A stretch of 64,000 nt of DNA from Sphingobacteriales bacterium. GTDB taxonomy: Bacteria; Bacteroidota; Bacteroidia; Chitinophagales; UBA2359. How positions within the stretch are numbered: the stretch's first letter is position 1; each line of letters starts with the position of its first letter. The stretch covers positions 995,501 to 1,059,500 of the forward strand of contig JADJJT010000001.1 of assembly GCA_016706405.1 (NCBI GenBank). The letters run 5' to 3'. Below the pieces are notes generated by a model. The model was not told where the DNA came from and did not search any database. It saw only the letters and a program-made list of their open reading frames with translations. Below, piece after piece: positions 1 to 10,008 of the stretch. The position numbers and the translations under genes are program-made.

Positions 1-98
1 TTTTTACCTAATGTTTCCCACGCAAACATTTCGATATACATAAAATATAAGTGCGCAATTGCTATTAAAATAATTATAATTTTTGCTATAAATTCCAT
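1..98 (-). CDS. DUF1304 family membrane protein, N-terminal part (cut by window edge)
   Basis: Reading leftward from an ATG at 98-96 gives 32 residues before the window ends. The peptide begins MEFIAKIIIILIAIAHLYFM and then has YIEMFAWET. A hydrophobic helix followed by HLYFMYIEMF.W is the typical start of DUF1304 (small four-helix membrane proteins of unknown function). It follows pyrG on the same strand with a 55-bp gap, so the two may be cotranscribed. Only the N-terminus is seen, so the family call rests on this short match. Confidence 0.6.
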   Translation of the reverse strand, partial: MEFIAKIIIILIAIAHLYFMYIEMFAWETLGK

Positions 99-153
99 TT
101 TATAACTTGTTTATGTGGGCAGGTATTATCTTTTCTTTTACTGCGCAATTTAA

Positions 154-1839
154 TTAAATAGGTTTGGCGGTATTTGGTATTTCGCTATTTTCTTGTTGTT
201 GTTGTTGCTCCTCCTGTTGTTTGCGTTGTATTTTATGTTCAATGGCTGCTTTAACGAAGTCGGCAAATAGCGGATGAGGGTCTAAAACGCGGCTTTTTAA
301 TTCCGGATGAAATTGCGCACCTAAAAACCACGGATGCTTGTCGTTATTAAGTTCCATAATTTCTACCAAACCGGTGTTTGGATTAGTGCCCGATGCGATT
401 AAACCGGCTTCTTCAAATTCTTTTAAGTAGGCATTGTTAAACTCGTAGCGGTGGCGGTGTCGTTCGTCAATATTTTTTTTGCGGTAAGCTTTATAGGCTT
501 TTGTTTTGAGTTTTAATACGCAAGGGTAAGTTCCAAGTCGCATAGTACCACCCAAGCGGGTAATATTTTTTTGATTTTCCATTTTGTCAATTACCGGATG
601 CGGTGTTTCGGGTTGCATTTCTGTAGAGTGTGCGCCTTCTAAGCCAAGCACATTGCGGGCAAACTCAATAACGGCACATTGCATACCCAAGCAAATACCA
701 AAAAAGGGTATTTTTTGTTCGCGGGCAAACTGTATGGCGGTAATTTTACCTTCAATGCCGCGGTCACCAAATCCGGGGGCTACCAATATACCATCTACTT
801 TTTTAAACAACTCATTTACATTTTGTGTGGTAATTTCTTCTGCATGAATACTAACAACTTTAACTTTGCATTGGTTTACAACTCCGGCATGTACAAACGA
901 TTCAAAAATAGATTTATAACTATCTTGCAACTCTACGTATTTTCCTACTAAGGCAATGCGCACCTTTTTGTTGGGGTGCTTATGGCGCTCTAAAAAATCT
1001 TTCCAGGGTTTTAAATATGGTTCTTTTACGTGGCTAAAGCGCAATTTTTCTAAAACAATTCGGTCTAATTTTTCTTGATGCAGTAGAAGTGGAACGTCGT
1101 AAATACTTTTTGCATCTGCCGATTCAATAACCGCCGGAAACTCTACATTACAAAATCTCGAAATTTTGGTGCGCACTTCGTCGGTTATTGGTCGCTCGGT
1201 ACGGCAAACAATAATATCGGGTTGAATGCCCAACTCAAGCAAACTTTTAACCGAGTTTTGTGTGGGTTTAGTTTTAAACTCTTTGGCTGCGTTTAGCCAA
1301 GGAACTAAAGTTACGTGCACAACCAAACAATTAAAATTGCCAAGTTCCCAGCGCAATTGGCGCAATGCCTCCACGTAGGGCAATGATTCAATATCGCCCA
1401 CTGTACCGCCCAGTTCGGTAATAATAATATCGTTATTGTCGCCGCTGTTGCCTAAAAGTTGAAAACGGCGTTTTATTTCGTCGGTTACATGTGGTATTAC
1501 CTGTACCGTTTTTCCCTCGTATTTACCTTGCCGTTCGTTTTCAATGACGGTCAAATAAATGCGACCGGTTGTTACGTTGTTGGCTTGTGAGGTATTGGTG
1601 TTTAAAAATCGCTCGTAATGCCCTAAATCTAAGTCGGTTTCTGCCCCGTCCTCGGTAACATAACATTCGCCATGCTCGTAGGGGGCTAAAGTGCCGGGGT
1701 CAACGTTTAAATAAGGGTCAAATTTTTGGATGGTAACCCGCAGGCCACGTGCGGCCAATAAATTACCTAAAGAGGCGGCAATAATGCCTTTGCCTAACGA
1801 CGAAGTTACGCCACCTGTAATAAATATATATTTTGCCAT
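154..1839 (-). CDS. pyrG: CTP synthase
   Basis: Makes CTP from UTP, ATP and glutamine, the last step of pyrimidine nucleotide synthesis, in the cytosol. The 561-residue product has the N-terminal synthetase domain (P-loop GGVTSSLGKGI near residue 9, ELGGTVGDIES near 142) and a C-terminal class I glutamine amidotransferase domain with the nucleophile Cys383 in GICLGMQC and the His/Glu pair in QFHPELKSR. Length is close to the usual ~540; the excess is a Gln/Glu-rich C-terminal tail after the amidotransferase domain. The start is the only sensible ATG before the family's MAKYIFITGG opening. A TCCGGA palindrome lies just upstream of the start at 1844. Confidence 0.97.
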   Translation of the reverse strand: MAKYIFITGGVTSSLGKGIIAASLGNLLAARGLRVTIQKFDPYLNVDPGTLAPYEHGECYVTEDGAETDLDLGHYERFLNTNTSQANNVTTGRIYLTVIENERQGKYEGKTVQVIPHVTDEIKRRFQLLGNSGDNNDIIITELGGTVGDIESLPYVEALRQLRWELGNFNCLVVHVTLVPWLNAAKEFKTKPTQNSVKSLLELGIQPDIIVCRTERPITDEVRTKISRFCNVEFPAVIESADAKSIYDVPLLLHQEKLDRIVLEKLRFSHVKEPYLKPWKDFLERHKHPNKKVRIALVGKYVELQDSYKSIFESFVHAGVVNQCKVKVVSIHAEEITTQNVNELFKKVDGILVAPGFGDRGIEGKITAIQFAREQKIPFFGICLGMQCAVIEFARNVLGLEGAHSTEMQPETPHPVIDKMENQKNITRLGGTMRLGTYPCVLKLKTKAYKAYRKKNIDERHRHRYEFNNAYLKEFEEAGLIASGTNPNTGLVEIMELNNDKHPWFLGAQFHPELKSRVLDPHPLFADFVKAAIEHKIQRKQQEEQQQQQENSEIPNTAKPI

Positions 1840-1876
1840 GAGTTCCGGAAAATGCTGACAACAGCACTACGGGTCA

Positions 1877-1904
1877 CAAAATTACTGTTTTTTTACCAAA
1901 TCAA
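1877..1904 (-). promoter_or_regulatory. candidate promoter for pyrG
   Basis: On the minus strand TAATTTTG (1884-1877) fits the Bacteroidota -7 box TAnnTTTG. A TTG (1904-1902) lies 17 bp upstream, a little closer than the usual 19-21. Distance to the pyrG start is about 38 bp. Sequence match only. Confidence 0.35.
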
Positions 1905-2058
1905 CACTATCTTAATTACAGGTTTCTTTTTCGGATTATTTAGGTTGCCAAACAACCAACAAAGAAACTATTTCGTTCGGTAAAAAGTTATTTTCTTATA
2001 CATTACAAACATATAACATAAACATTTACCATTACCAACTTGTGTCTATTTTTTTAAT

Positions 2059-3132
2059 ATGAAAAGCTTGAGTCTTTACACAGTTATCTTTTGCCTTTAT
2101 TGTTGTTTTAACACCATATCGCTCTCTTCTCAACCGCAAGACCATGATGTCTATATTTTGGGGCATAGTTTGGTAAATTTTACGATGCCCGAAATGTTTA
2201 ACGACCTTGCCGACGATGCCGGATACGACCATAATTACCAAAGTACTGTTGGTAACGGTGCCAATTTAAGTTGGCAATGGACAAATCCCTATACTGCACA
2301 AGGCGATTTTTACCCCGACGTGCTGCCAACCGGCCTAAACGATGTTTTTATTGTTACCGAAGCCGTTCCGCTAAAGCCTCATTTGCAATGGTCTAACACC
2401 TACGAGTATGCCGACAGTTTCTACTCGATGGCTGCCCAATACCGCCCCGATATAAAATTTTTTGTTTATGAAACCTGGCATTGTACCGATAGCGGAAACT
2501 CCGAAGGCTGCGACTGGGACCCCGAAGACCACCTCCCTTGGCGCGACCGCCTTACCCTTGACCTGCCAGCCTGGCAAGGCATTGTTGACCACGTTAACGA
2601 CCTGCACCCCAGCGCAAACGCCCAATTAGTACCCGCAGGCCAAGCTATGGCTGCCTTATACGACAGTATTGCGCTTGGCACTGTCCCCGGTATTGACAAT
2701 ATAACCGACCTTTTTAGCGACAATATCCACCTAACCGAAATTGGCAATTATTATATTGCATGTGTGATGTTTGCTACCATTTACCAACAAAGTCCGGAAG
2801 GCTTAACAAACCAAACAACTAATATTTGGGGCGTTGATTTTCCGGAGGTACCAGCAGATTTAGCCCTAAAAATGCAGCAAACAGCCTGGGCTACGGTATG
2901 TAATTTTTTTAATTGGAGCTGCTGTATTGCCCCGCCAACGCCCGCTATTGCCGGCCAACAAATTGCCTGTAAAAACAATACCTACACCTATACTACCGCC
3001 TATAACGCAGGAAACGCCTATAACTGGTTAGTAACAGGTGGCAATATTTTAACGGGGCAAGGCTCTAATACCATTACCGTTCAATGGAATAACTCCGGCG
3101 AAGGTAGCGTAACCGTAGAAGAATCTTATTAG
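2059..3132 (+). CDS. secreted SGNH/GDSL-like hydrolase with a C-terminal PKD-like domain
   Basis: The 357-residue product begins with a signal peptide ending near SLSSQ. The body has features of SGNH hydrolases: GHSLVN near residue 35 in the place of the catalytic-serine block, and DNIHLTEIGNYY near 222 in the place of the DxxH block. These enzymes hydrolyse esters of polysaccharides or lipids; the substrate here is unknown. From about residue 295 a PKD-like beta-sandwich starts (AGQQIACKNNTYTYTT, then ITVQWNNSGEGSVTV). The protein stops soon after, without the T9SS sorting domain that usually follows such modules in this phylum, so it may be truncated. The metalloprotease gene follows 155 bp downstream on the same strand. 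Confidence 0.6.
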   Translation: MKSLSLYTVIFCLYCCFNTISLSSQPQDHDVYILGHSLVNFTMPEMFNDLADDAGYDHNYQSTVGNGANLSWQWTNPYTAQGDFYPDVLPTGLNDVFIVTEAVPLKPHLQWSNTYEYADSFYSMAAQYRPDIKFFVYETWHCTDSGNSEGCDWDPEDHLPWRDRLTLDLPAWQGIVDHVNDLHPSANAQLVPAGQAMAALYDSIALGTVPGIDNITDLFSDNIHLTEIGNYYIACVMFATIYQQSPEGLTNQTTNIWGVDFPEVPADLALKMQQTAWATVCNFFNWSCCIAPPTPAIAGQQIACKNNTYTYTTAYNAGNAYNWLVTGGNILTGQGSNTITVQWNNSGEGSVTVEESY

Positions 3133-3287
3133 TGCTTAAACTATAAGTAGATTTGCAGGCTATTCCTTTAATCAATGGCGAAAAGTGGAAAAAATATCGG
3201 CAGTTAATACATCCAACAAAATAAGTACTAAATTTGCCTAATTTTTAATTGCTTACAAATCACTTTCTATTTATATTAACTTAATTT

Positions 3288-6200
3288 ATGAAAAAAGCAC
3301 TTTCTACACTTTTTGCCTGCATTTGTCTCCTCGCAACATTTGCACTGGCACACGCACAAACAGCAGTACAACAAAAAATTGAAACGTTTACTGGCAACAA
3401 ACAAACTATTTCGAGCGAGTTGCACAACCAACTAAGCCATCAATTTAAGGCTTATGCAGTTTACAAGTTAGATGTTAATGCCTTAGATGAACACATTAGA
3501 AGCAGTAATTACCCAGGCAAATTTAACCTTAATTTAGGTACCGACTACGCTTGGAAACTACACGTATGGGCACAAGACATTAGAAACGAAAATGTAACCG
3601 TTAGGGTTGGTACCCAAAATGGCGTTATTAACGAAACACCCATTCACAACACCACGTTCAGGGGCTTTTTAAATGCCAATAGTGGTGGCGATGTGCGTTT
3701 AAGCATTGACCAAAACTGGTTGTTTGGATTTGTTGGCACGGGCAACAAAGATATATACCTTGAGCCGCTTAAAAGATTTGATGCAACTGCCCCCGCTAAC
3801 TATTTTTTGGTCTATGCTAATACCGATGTGATAGACACAGGCGAGCACCGTTGTGGCGCTGACGAAGTAATGGCAAAGGTAAAAGAAATGCAAAACAGTA
3901 ATCCGGAGGAAAACATTAATAATCCCAACAATCCGGATACCCCTGCACCAATTTCACCAAATCCGGATAATAAAGATAATTGCAAAGCGCCACATTCACA
4001 AGGTTTCTCAAACGAAATACCCGGAGTTAACGACAATACCGAAGCCTCGTACAAACTTAATACCATTACCGGAAGCTATATTTGCCGTAAACTTGAATGT
4101 GCCGTAGCCAGCGATTACAGTATGTTTGTGAGGTATAGCTCTACTGCCAATATTCAAACCTACCTTAATGCTATTTATAATGCTGCCGAAGCAAACTACA
4201 CCAGCCTTAATGTAGATATTGATTTTGTAACCGTAACTTATTACCACGCTACAACATCAACCGACCCATTTCAAACAAATGTTTCTACCGATGCTGTTGC
4301 CTACCTCTACAATTTTAGAAGTTGGGGCAATGGTGGCGGCTTTGGTGCAACTGTTTACGATTTTGGCTCGTGCTGGACAGCCGTTAATATTAGTGGCGGC
4401 GTTGTAGGCATAGCTTTTTTAGATGCTATTTGCAATGACTATCGCTACCAACTTAACGAAGATTTTACCGGATATACCGGCGTACCCCCAAGCCCGGCAG
4501 CCCTATCGAATTTGCGCGTGGTAGTTGCCCACGAAACCGGCCATAATTTTGGCATGTGGCATAATAACCCCGCAACCGACGAGATTATGGAGCCTTATGT
4601 AAATACTAACGCCACCCAGTTTTACTCGGTATCACAACACTATTACAATGCCTACACATCGGGCATAGCCTGCCTTTCGGGGTGCAACTGCATTGAGGTA
4701 ACACAAGCCAAACCCATAAGCTGCAATGCCGCCGGCACCACCTACAGTTTGCAACTAACCATAGAACACAATACGCCAAGCGGCACTTTTACTGCAACTG
4801 CTGGTAGTGCAAGTGCTACGTTTGCCTTTGGTTCAAACCCACAAACTGTTACTTTAACGGGTGTGCCAACGGCCACTACTAGCGTAACCGTTACCGACAA
4901 TGTAAACCCTTGCACCAATACCGTAACTTATTTACTACCTACACAGCCTACATTTACGGGAGTTCCGGCCTCGGCATTATGTTTTGGCAATAATACTCCA
5001 ATAACTATAACTGCCAGCCCCAGCGAGCAGTTTGGCAGTATCAATATTGTTTTAGACGGAGACGAGTATAGCAATGATGAACAAAGTGCTGAAATTAGGG
5101 CAGTAAGTGGCGAGGTTATTAAAACTTTTCCGCGTGGTTCGTTTGCAAACAACGGCATAACTACCGTTTCGTCGGGCACTATTAATAAAGCCCTTGGCCC
5201 CTTTACGGTATTAGTTTTCGATAGCTATGGCGATGGCATGGGTAACGCAAGTGGTTGCAGCGGTATAACCAACCCTGCCAGCTATAGCATAACCGATGGT
5301 TTAGGTAACACCTTAGTAGGCAGTACTAATCTTGCGGGCGTAACTTGTTCGGGCAATAATGCTATACAACAAAGCCATGTTGTAACACCTGGCACTACAA
5401 CCACCTTATCGGGAAATTACACCGGCACGGGCATTAACAATGGCACTGCCAATGATGGTATTGCCGTTTTTGACCCTGCCATTGCCGGCGTGGGTACACA
5501 CACTATTAGCTATACCTATAATGCCGATCTTGGCTGTACCTCAAAACAATTTACGATAACTATTGCCGCGCCTACACCTGCACCTACAGCCGTAGGTGCC
5601 CAACGCTGCGGGCCGGGCAACGTGTCGTTAAGTGCAATAGGTTGTGGCACAGGGCAGGTAGTGCGTTGGTACACTGCCCCTACCGGCGGTACCCCCATAT
5701 ATACTGGCAACCCCTATACAGTTTTCTTAAACAATACCACCACTTACTACGCCTCGTGTTACGACCCTACCAGCGGTTGCGAAAGTGGTCGTGCAGCCGT
5801 TACTGGCACAGTAAACCTAATTCCAAACCCACCAACGGCTGTAAACGCTTCGCGGTGTGGCCCCGGCAACTTAACACTTAGTGCAAATGGTTGCGGCACA
5901 GGCACAATAGCGCGCTGGTACACCACCCAAACTGGTGGCTCGCCATTTTATACAGGTAGCTCTTATAGTGTTTATTTAAATAATACCACAACATACTGGG
6001 TTAGTTGTTACAATACTACCACAGGCTGCGAAAGCACCCGCACAGCAGTAACCGGCACTATTAAAATTGACTTGGTGGTAACTCAAGTATTGGGCGGCGG
6101 CGGCAACCAAACTGTTGACTTTTATACAATGGTTTTTAAATGTAAACCAGCAAATTATGACTTCACAATTACCGGCGGCCCTGTAACAACCGTTAAAGGC

Positions 6201-6560
6201 TCAAAAGTATTAACTGTAATGCACAACTGCAACAACTATTCCGTTACTATTACAGGCTGCGGTTGCTCGTACAGTTTTAACGGCGGTACAACCTGTAAAG
6301 ATGATAATTTTACCCCCACCGATTTTGTCGTTGATTTTTACCCTAATCCGGTTGACAATTTGATGGTTGTTAATGCAAATATACCATTAACACAAATTCG
6401 TATTTATGACCTTAAAGGCCGTATGTATCTAAACCAACCAGTTGACAACGAACCACAAAGCGAAATAAATACAAGCACCTTGCCCGAAGGTATGTATTTT
6501 ATTGAAACGCGCGCTATTAATGGCACCGTTGAAGTAAAAAAATTAGTAGTTTCGCATTAA
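3288..6560 (+). CDS. secreted reprolysin-like (M12B-type) zinc metalloprotease with T9SS sorting domain
   Basis: The 1090-residue preproprotein has a signal peptide (residues 1-24), a long propeptide-like region, and a metallopeptidase domain around 260-465. The zinc motif is HETGHNFGMWH (His415, Glu416, His419, His425), followed by a Met-turn candidate in EIMEPYVN. Two near-identical Ig-like repeats follow at about 764-848 and 849-924, each with RCGPGN, GCGTG and a C..GCES pair. The C-terminal ~80 residues (DFYPNPVDN, IRIYDLKGR, LPEGMYFIE) form a type A T9SS sorting domain, so the protein is expected on the cell surface or outside the cell. The physiological substrate is unknown. A strong hairpin terminator follows. 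Confidence 0.9.
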   Translation: MKKALSTLFACICLLATFALAHAQTAVQQKIETFTGNKQTISSELHNQLSHQFKAYAVYKLDVNALDEHIRSSNYPGKFNLNLGTDYAWKLHVWAQDIRNENVTVRVGTQNGVINETPIHNTTFRGFLNANSGGDVRLSIDQNWLFGFVGTGNKDIYLEPLKRFDATAPANYFLVYANTDVIDTGEHRCGADEVMAKVKEMQNSNPEENINNPNNPDTPAPISPNPDNKDNCKAPHSQGFSNEIPGVNDNTEASYKLNTITGSYICRKLECAVASDYSMFVRYSSTANIQTYLNAIYNAAEANYTSLNVDIDFVTVTYYHATTSTDPFQTNVSTDAVAYLYNFRSWGNGGGFGATVYDFGSCWTAVNISGGVVGIAFLDAICNDYRYQLNEDFTGYTGVPPSPAALSNLRVVVAHETGHNFGMWHNNPATDEIMEPYVNTNATQFYSVSQHYYNAYTSGIACLSGCNCIEVTQAKPISCNAAGTTYSLQLTIEHNTPSGTFTATAGSASATFAFGSNPQTVTLTGVPTATTSVTVTDNVNPCTNTVTYLLPTQPTFTGVPASALCFGNNTPITITASPSEQFGSINIVLDGDEYSNDEQSAEIRAVSGEVIKTFPRGSFANNGITTVSSGTINKALGPFTVLVFDSYGDGMGNASGCSGITNPASYSITDGLGNTLVGSTNLAGVTCSGNNAIQQSHVVTPGTTTTLSGNYTGTGINNGTANDGIAVFDPAIAGVGTHTISYTYNADLGCTSKQFTITIAAPTPAPTAVGAQRCGPGNVSLSAIGCGTGQVVRWYTAPTGGTPIYTGNPYTVFLNNTTTYYASCYDPTSGCESGRAAVTGTVNLIPNPPTAVNASRCGPGNLTLSANGCGTGTIARWYTTQTGGSPFYTGSSYSVYLNNTTTYWVSCYNTTTGCESTRTAVTGTIKIDLVVTQVLGGGGNQTVDFYTMVFKCKPANYDFTITGGPVTTVKGSKVLTVMHNCNNYSVTITGCGCSYSFNGGTTCKDDNFTPTDFVVDFYPNPVDNLMVVNANIPLTQIRIYDLKGRMYLNQPVDNEPQSEINTSTLPEGMYFIETRAINGTVEVKKLVVSH

Positions 6561-6680
6561 TTAGCTTATTAGATAATTTGTTTATAGTTTGTAAATCTTA
6601 ATAATTATCCGGATAGAAATGAGCGTAAGCCCGTCAGAGTTTGTTTTTTATCTGAAAATTTACTAACTACGTAAAACAGC

Positions 6681-6720
6681 AAACAGCCCACAGACTTAAT
6701 TTGTCTGTGGGCTGTTTTTT
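6681..6720. terminator. bidirectional intrinsic terminator
   Basis: Perfect 15-bp stem: 6681-6695 pairs with 6703-6717 around the 7-base loop TTAATTT, followed by a T run. It lies between the convergent metalloprotease gene (ends 6560) and ABC ATPase gene (ends 6779) and is flanked by A and T runs, so it can serve both strands. Confidence 0.9.
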
Positions 6721-6778
6721 TTAAATTGACTTGGTTACTTTTTTTTCCGGATGCTACGCTCCCCTATCCTACTACTGT

Positions 6779-7609
6779 TTATAATTTTTTAAACAGCCCG
6801 CGCACTTCATTTACCAAATCATGAAATTCGGGTTGAGCAATGATATTTTGTTGCCATGCCAAACCGAGTTCAACCAAATTAAAGGTATATTTAATATGCG
6901 AGCCATCAATGGGTTGTCCTTGTTCGGTAAAATTGCGCCCCATTAGCCACAGGGTATCGGCAATAGCGGCAGTCGATTCAATATCGTGCGAAACGATGAT
7001 AATAGTTCGATGCTCATGTTGTTGGGCAATTTCTATTAAAAGTTGGCTTAAAGTTTCTATCATTATAATATCAAGCCCCGAAAAAGGCTCGTCTAAGAGT
7101 AAAAACCCATCAGAGCATAATAATTGTTGGGCAATGGCAATGCGTTGGCGCTGCCCCCCCGATAGCTGGGCAGGGTATTGGTTTGCTTGTTGTTGCAATT
7201 TAAAACGCACTAACAAATCATTAATACGTTTGGTGCGTTCGGTTTGCGGAATATTGCCTTTGCGGGCAGCAATCTCTAAATTGCTTTTAACGGTGCGATG
7301 GTTAAACAAGGGATAGCTTTGTTGCACTACGCCCATACTTCCGGGCTTGACCGGCTTTAGGGAGGTGCCTATCAAGACTTGCCCAGAGTCAGGTTGTTGC
7401 AAGCCTGCCATTATTTCAAACAGTTTTGTTTTGCCTATACCCGATGGCCCTAAAAACCCCACAATTTGCCCTTGCTCTATGTTGGGGCGTACAAGGTCTT
7501 TAATTTCGGCGTTTACTTGGTTTAATATTAATTTACCACCAAGCGACAATGAAATATTATCTATTTTTAAAATTGTATCTTTAATTTCGTAGGGATGCTT
7601 AATTAACAT
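6779..7609 (-). CDS. ABC transporter ATP-binding protein (nitrate/sulfonate/taurine-type)
   Basis: Cytosolic ATPase of an import system. In the 276-residue product Walker A is GPSGIGKT (54-61), the signature is LSGGQ (149-153), and Walker B is LLLDEP with Asp173 and Glu174, followed by the D-loop GLD and the switch His in IIVSHD. The family pairs with permeases like the one encoded 195 bp upstream on the same strand, so the two probably form one transporter. No periplasmic substrate-binding protein is encoded nearby, and the substrate cannot be told from sequence. Confidence 0.88.
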   Translation of the reverse strand: MLIKHPYEIKDTILKIDNISLSLGGKLILNQVNAEIKDLVRPNIEQGQIVGFLGPSGIGKTKLFEIMAGLQQPDSGQVLIGTSLKPVKPGSMGVVQQSYPLFNHRTVKSNLEIAARKGNIPQTERTKRINDLLVRFKLQQQANQYPAQLSGGQRQRIAIAQQLLCSDGFLLLDEPFSGLDIIMIETLSQLLIEIAQQHEHRTIIIVSHDIESTAAIADTLWLMGRNFTEQGQPIDGSHIKYTFNLVELGLAWQQNIIAQPEFHDLVNEVRGLFKKL

Positions 7610-7804
7610 ATCTATTTGTGCGGTTTTTTGGTTTGCTTTCTTTGTGTTGGCTTTATGAGCGATAAATTGCTAATGTTTAGAAGGAAATTATAACTGTTCC
7701 TAGATAAATATGGGATTGTTTATTTCTAAATCCGGATAGGAATGGTAAAATAATATCCGGAAAAAATGCGAATTATTTAAGCCCTCTTGTTACACAAAAT
7801 GGGG

Positions 7805-8590
7805 TTATTTTTTCTCTAAGCTTAATTTCGCATAGGGGCAGAACAAATTTTTCAGTACGCCTACTAAATAATCCATGCTAATACCTACTAATAATATAAC
7901 AAACTGAATAGCAAAAACAGCATCTAAATGTAAGTGTTTGCTTTGGTTTAGCAACATGGTTCCAATACCGCCCTCGGCCCTTGAAATACCCTCGACCATG
8001 GTCAGCATCATCCAACTTATGGCAAAATTGGCGCGAATAATTTCAAAGACTTCGTGTATCCGGCCTAAAATAATTACCTCCCAAACTACCTGCCACTCGC
8101 TAAAACGCAAGGTGCGCGCATGATTAAACTCTGATTTTGGGATGGCATCTATCATGCTTATCATATTGGTAACAAAAAATACTGTAATGCCAAACACCAT
8201 TAGAGCCACTTTTAACGAATGGCCACTGCTTGTAAGTAAGGTAAAAACAAAACTAAGCCCTACCAAAGTTAAAAATCGCCCCTTCGACACCAAAAATGCA
8301 ATGGGTCTAAAAAACGGCACAGCGGTTAAATAAGCCAATATTAGCGATATGATTATGGCAATAAACATGGCTTTTATACATAAGCCCATACTTACTAAAA
8401 GCTCGCGCAACATATCGCCTTCTTTTAGCATGGCAACAAATGATGTCCATATTTCGTGAGGTTTTGGTATAAGCTCGGAGCTACTGTACCATAGCAACAA
8501 AAATAAAATGGTTTGAGTGGCTATAACAAGCAACAGCGTTGCTTTATTGATGGCTTGGTTAGGACTAAATATTTTTTTGAACTCGAACAT
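7805..8590 (-). CDS. ABC transporter permease (SsuC/TauC-like)
   Basis: Inner-membrane subunit of the importer whose ATPase is encoded next. The 261-residue product has about six hydrophobic helices and a BPD_transp_1-type fold; the cytoplasmic EAA-like loop lies around residues 150-190 (ARTLRFSEWQVVWEVIILG, then GISRAEGGIGTML). It is the first gene of the pair on the minus strand. The 195-bp gap to the ATPase gene holds two TCCGGA copies (7731, 7756) and no visible terminator. Confidence 0.85.
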   Translation of the reverse strand: MFEFKKIFSPNQAINKATLLLVIATQTILFLLLWYSSSELIPKPHEIWTSFVAMLKEGDMLRELLVSMGLCIKAMFIAIIISLILAYLTAVPFFRPIAFLVSKGRFLTLVGLSFVFTLLTSSGHSLKVALMVFGITVFFVTNMISMIDAIPKSEFNHARTLRFSEWQVVWEVIILGRIHEVFEIIRANFAISWMMLTMVEGISRAEGGIGTMLLNQSKHLHLDAVFAIQFVILLVGISMDYLVGVLKNLFCPYAKLSLEKK

Positions 8591-8744
8591 ATAAATAGTA
8601 ATTATTTTACAAAGCTAAGATAGTACTAATTAAGCAAAAAACGCTGCAAGGTAAGGTAAAAACAAATGCTGAAGCAAAAATAGGGTAATTAACACAATAA
8701 CTAATACTTTTTATTTTCAATTATATTTTTAAATTTCGTTGGAT

Positions 8745-9566
8745 TTATTTTGGCCATAACTGATAAAATTTTAAAAAAAACTGTATAGCGCCTATTGATA
8801 TTACAAATAAAAGAAAACGGTGCATATACCAAATTGCCCCTTCGGTTTTTGTAGCCCATTTACTTGCTATATATGCGCCTGTGCTTTGCCCAATAGTGCT
8901 AACTATGGCAAAAGGCCAATAAATTTGCTGATGCCACATAAAAACAACCAAAGCTGGAGCCGTAAATAAAAAAGCTAAGAGTATTTTAAGTCCGTTTGCA
9001 GTACGTAAATCAAAATGTGCTTGTAATACCAAGGCTGCCAAAATAAAAATACCTACACCTACTTGAATAAACCCGCCATATATACCAATAATGGCAAATA
9101 ACAATATTGTTTTGGGGTCTTTAAGCTGCGCTGCTGCTTGCGTTATTTGCGTGTTTGGTGTTAGCCATTTTTTTGTGTCGCTGGCAGTTAGTTTTAGCAT
9201 AATTAGCATAATTACCCCTAAAAACAGATTTAGCCAAAGTTCGTTAAGTTGTACTGCCAATATAGCACCTGTTGCACCACCAATTATAGACGGTACAATT
9301 AACCAGCCCATATATTGTAATTGTAGTTGTTTTGCCTGCTTATAAACGCCTAAACTTACTGCAATTTGTGCTAAAACTGCCACTCTGTTTGTGCCATTAG
9401 CTACGTTTGTAGGCAAGCCCAACCAAACCAACAAAGGCAAGGTAATAGCCGAGCCGTTTCCGGCAATAGTATTGATAAATCCAGCTATGCTGCTGCCAAT
9501 AAGCATTAAAAAATAACCCATCCAAGGTTGCCAAGTTGGGGTGGGTAGGTCAAAAAAATTGAGCAT
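8745..9566 (-). CDS. TauE/SafE-family (TSUP) membrane transporter
   Basis: The 273-residue product is almost entirely hydrophobic, with seven to eight predicted helices, and carries the TSUP glycine motif in AGFINTIAGNGSAITLPLLVW near residues 29-49 and its second-half counterpart GIYGGFIQVGVGIFIL near 160-175. Members export sulfite, sulfoacetate or other organic anions. Standing next to a sulfonate-type ABC importer, a role in sulfur metabolism is possible, but this is inference from context only. Confidence 0.85.
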   Translation of the reverse strand: MLNFFDLPTPTWQPWMGYFLMLIGSSIAGFINTIAGNGSAITLPLLVWLGLPTNVANGTNRVAVLAQIAVSLGVYKQAKQLQLQYMGWLIVPSIIGGATGAILAVQLNELWLNLFLGVIMLIMLKLTASDTKKWLTPNTQITQAAAQLKDPKTILLFAIIGIYGGFIQVGVGIFILAALVLQAHFDLRTANGLKILLAFLFTAPALVVFMWHQQIYWPFAIVSTIGQSTGAYIASKWATKTEGAIWYMHRFLLFVISIGAIQFFLKFYQLWPK

Positions 9567-9859
9567 AGCATTAGGCTAGTTAAGGATATTTTAGTTTTTA
9601 GTTTTTAGTTTATTTTTTGCATCAATATAAGTTTGAATGGCTGTTATGCTACATAAATAAACCAAACAAATTAAGGCAATTGGGCGCAAAAATTGCCATT
9701 GCGAGCCAAGTCCACATATATTTATAGCGCTACACTGCCACACTAATAATATACCCAAGCAGGTGAGCATAAGTATTGCCGTTACTGCAATGTTTAATGG
9801 CATTAACAGTTTAGTTTGACTTGGATAAACAAATTTTAAGGGAAAAAAATGGGCAATAC

Positions 9860-9862
9860 TTA
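9860..9862. repeat. target-site duplication TTA, left copy
   Basis: TTA directly abuts the left inverted repeat and matches the TTA at 10788-10790. Removing one copy with the element restores the reading frame of the interrupted gene, which fixes the duplication at 3 bp. Confidence 0.85.
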
Positions 9863-9875
9863 GAGACTGTCTAAA
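9863..9875 (+). repeat. left terminal inverted repeat of the IS element
   Basis: GAGACTGTCTAAA matches the complement of 10775-10787 at 12 of 13 positions (A for C at position 4). Confidence 0.85.
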
Positions 9876-10008
9876 AATTAAAAATTGGCATGCCAGTCCT
9901 AAAAATTGATAGGAAAAAAGTTATTAAAAGAGATGTGAATAAAAGACTATCAGTTTGACGTTTAAATAATAATTCATAGCTTTATGAAAATCAAACACAT
10001 AAAGTAAA

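Noticed and set aside
6840..7316. 158-codon plus-strand frame
   Set aside because: Lies fully inside the ABC ATPase gene on the other strand, which has all catalytic motifs; no family likeness in the shadow.
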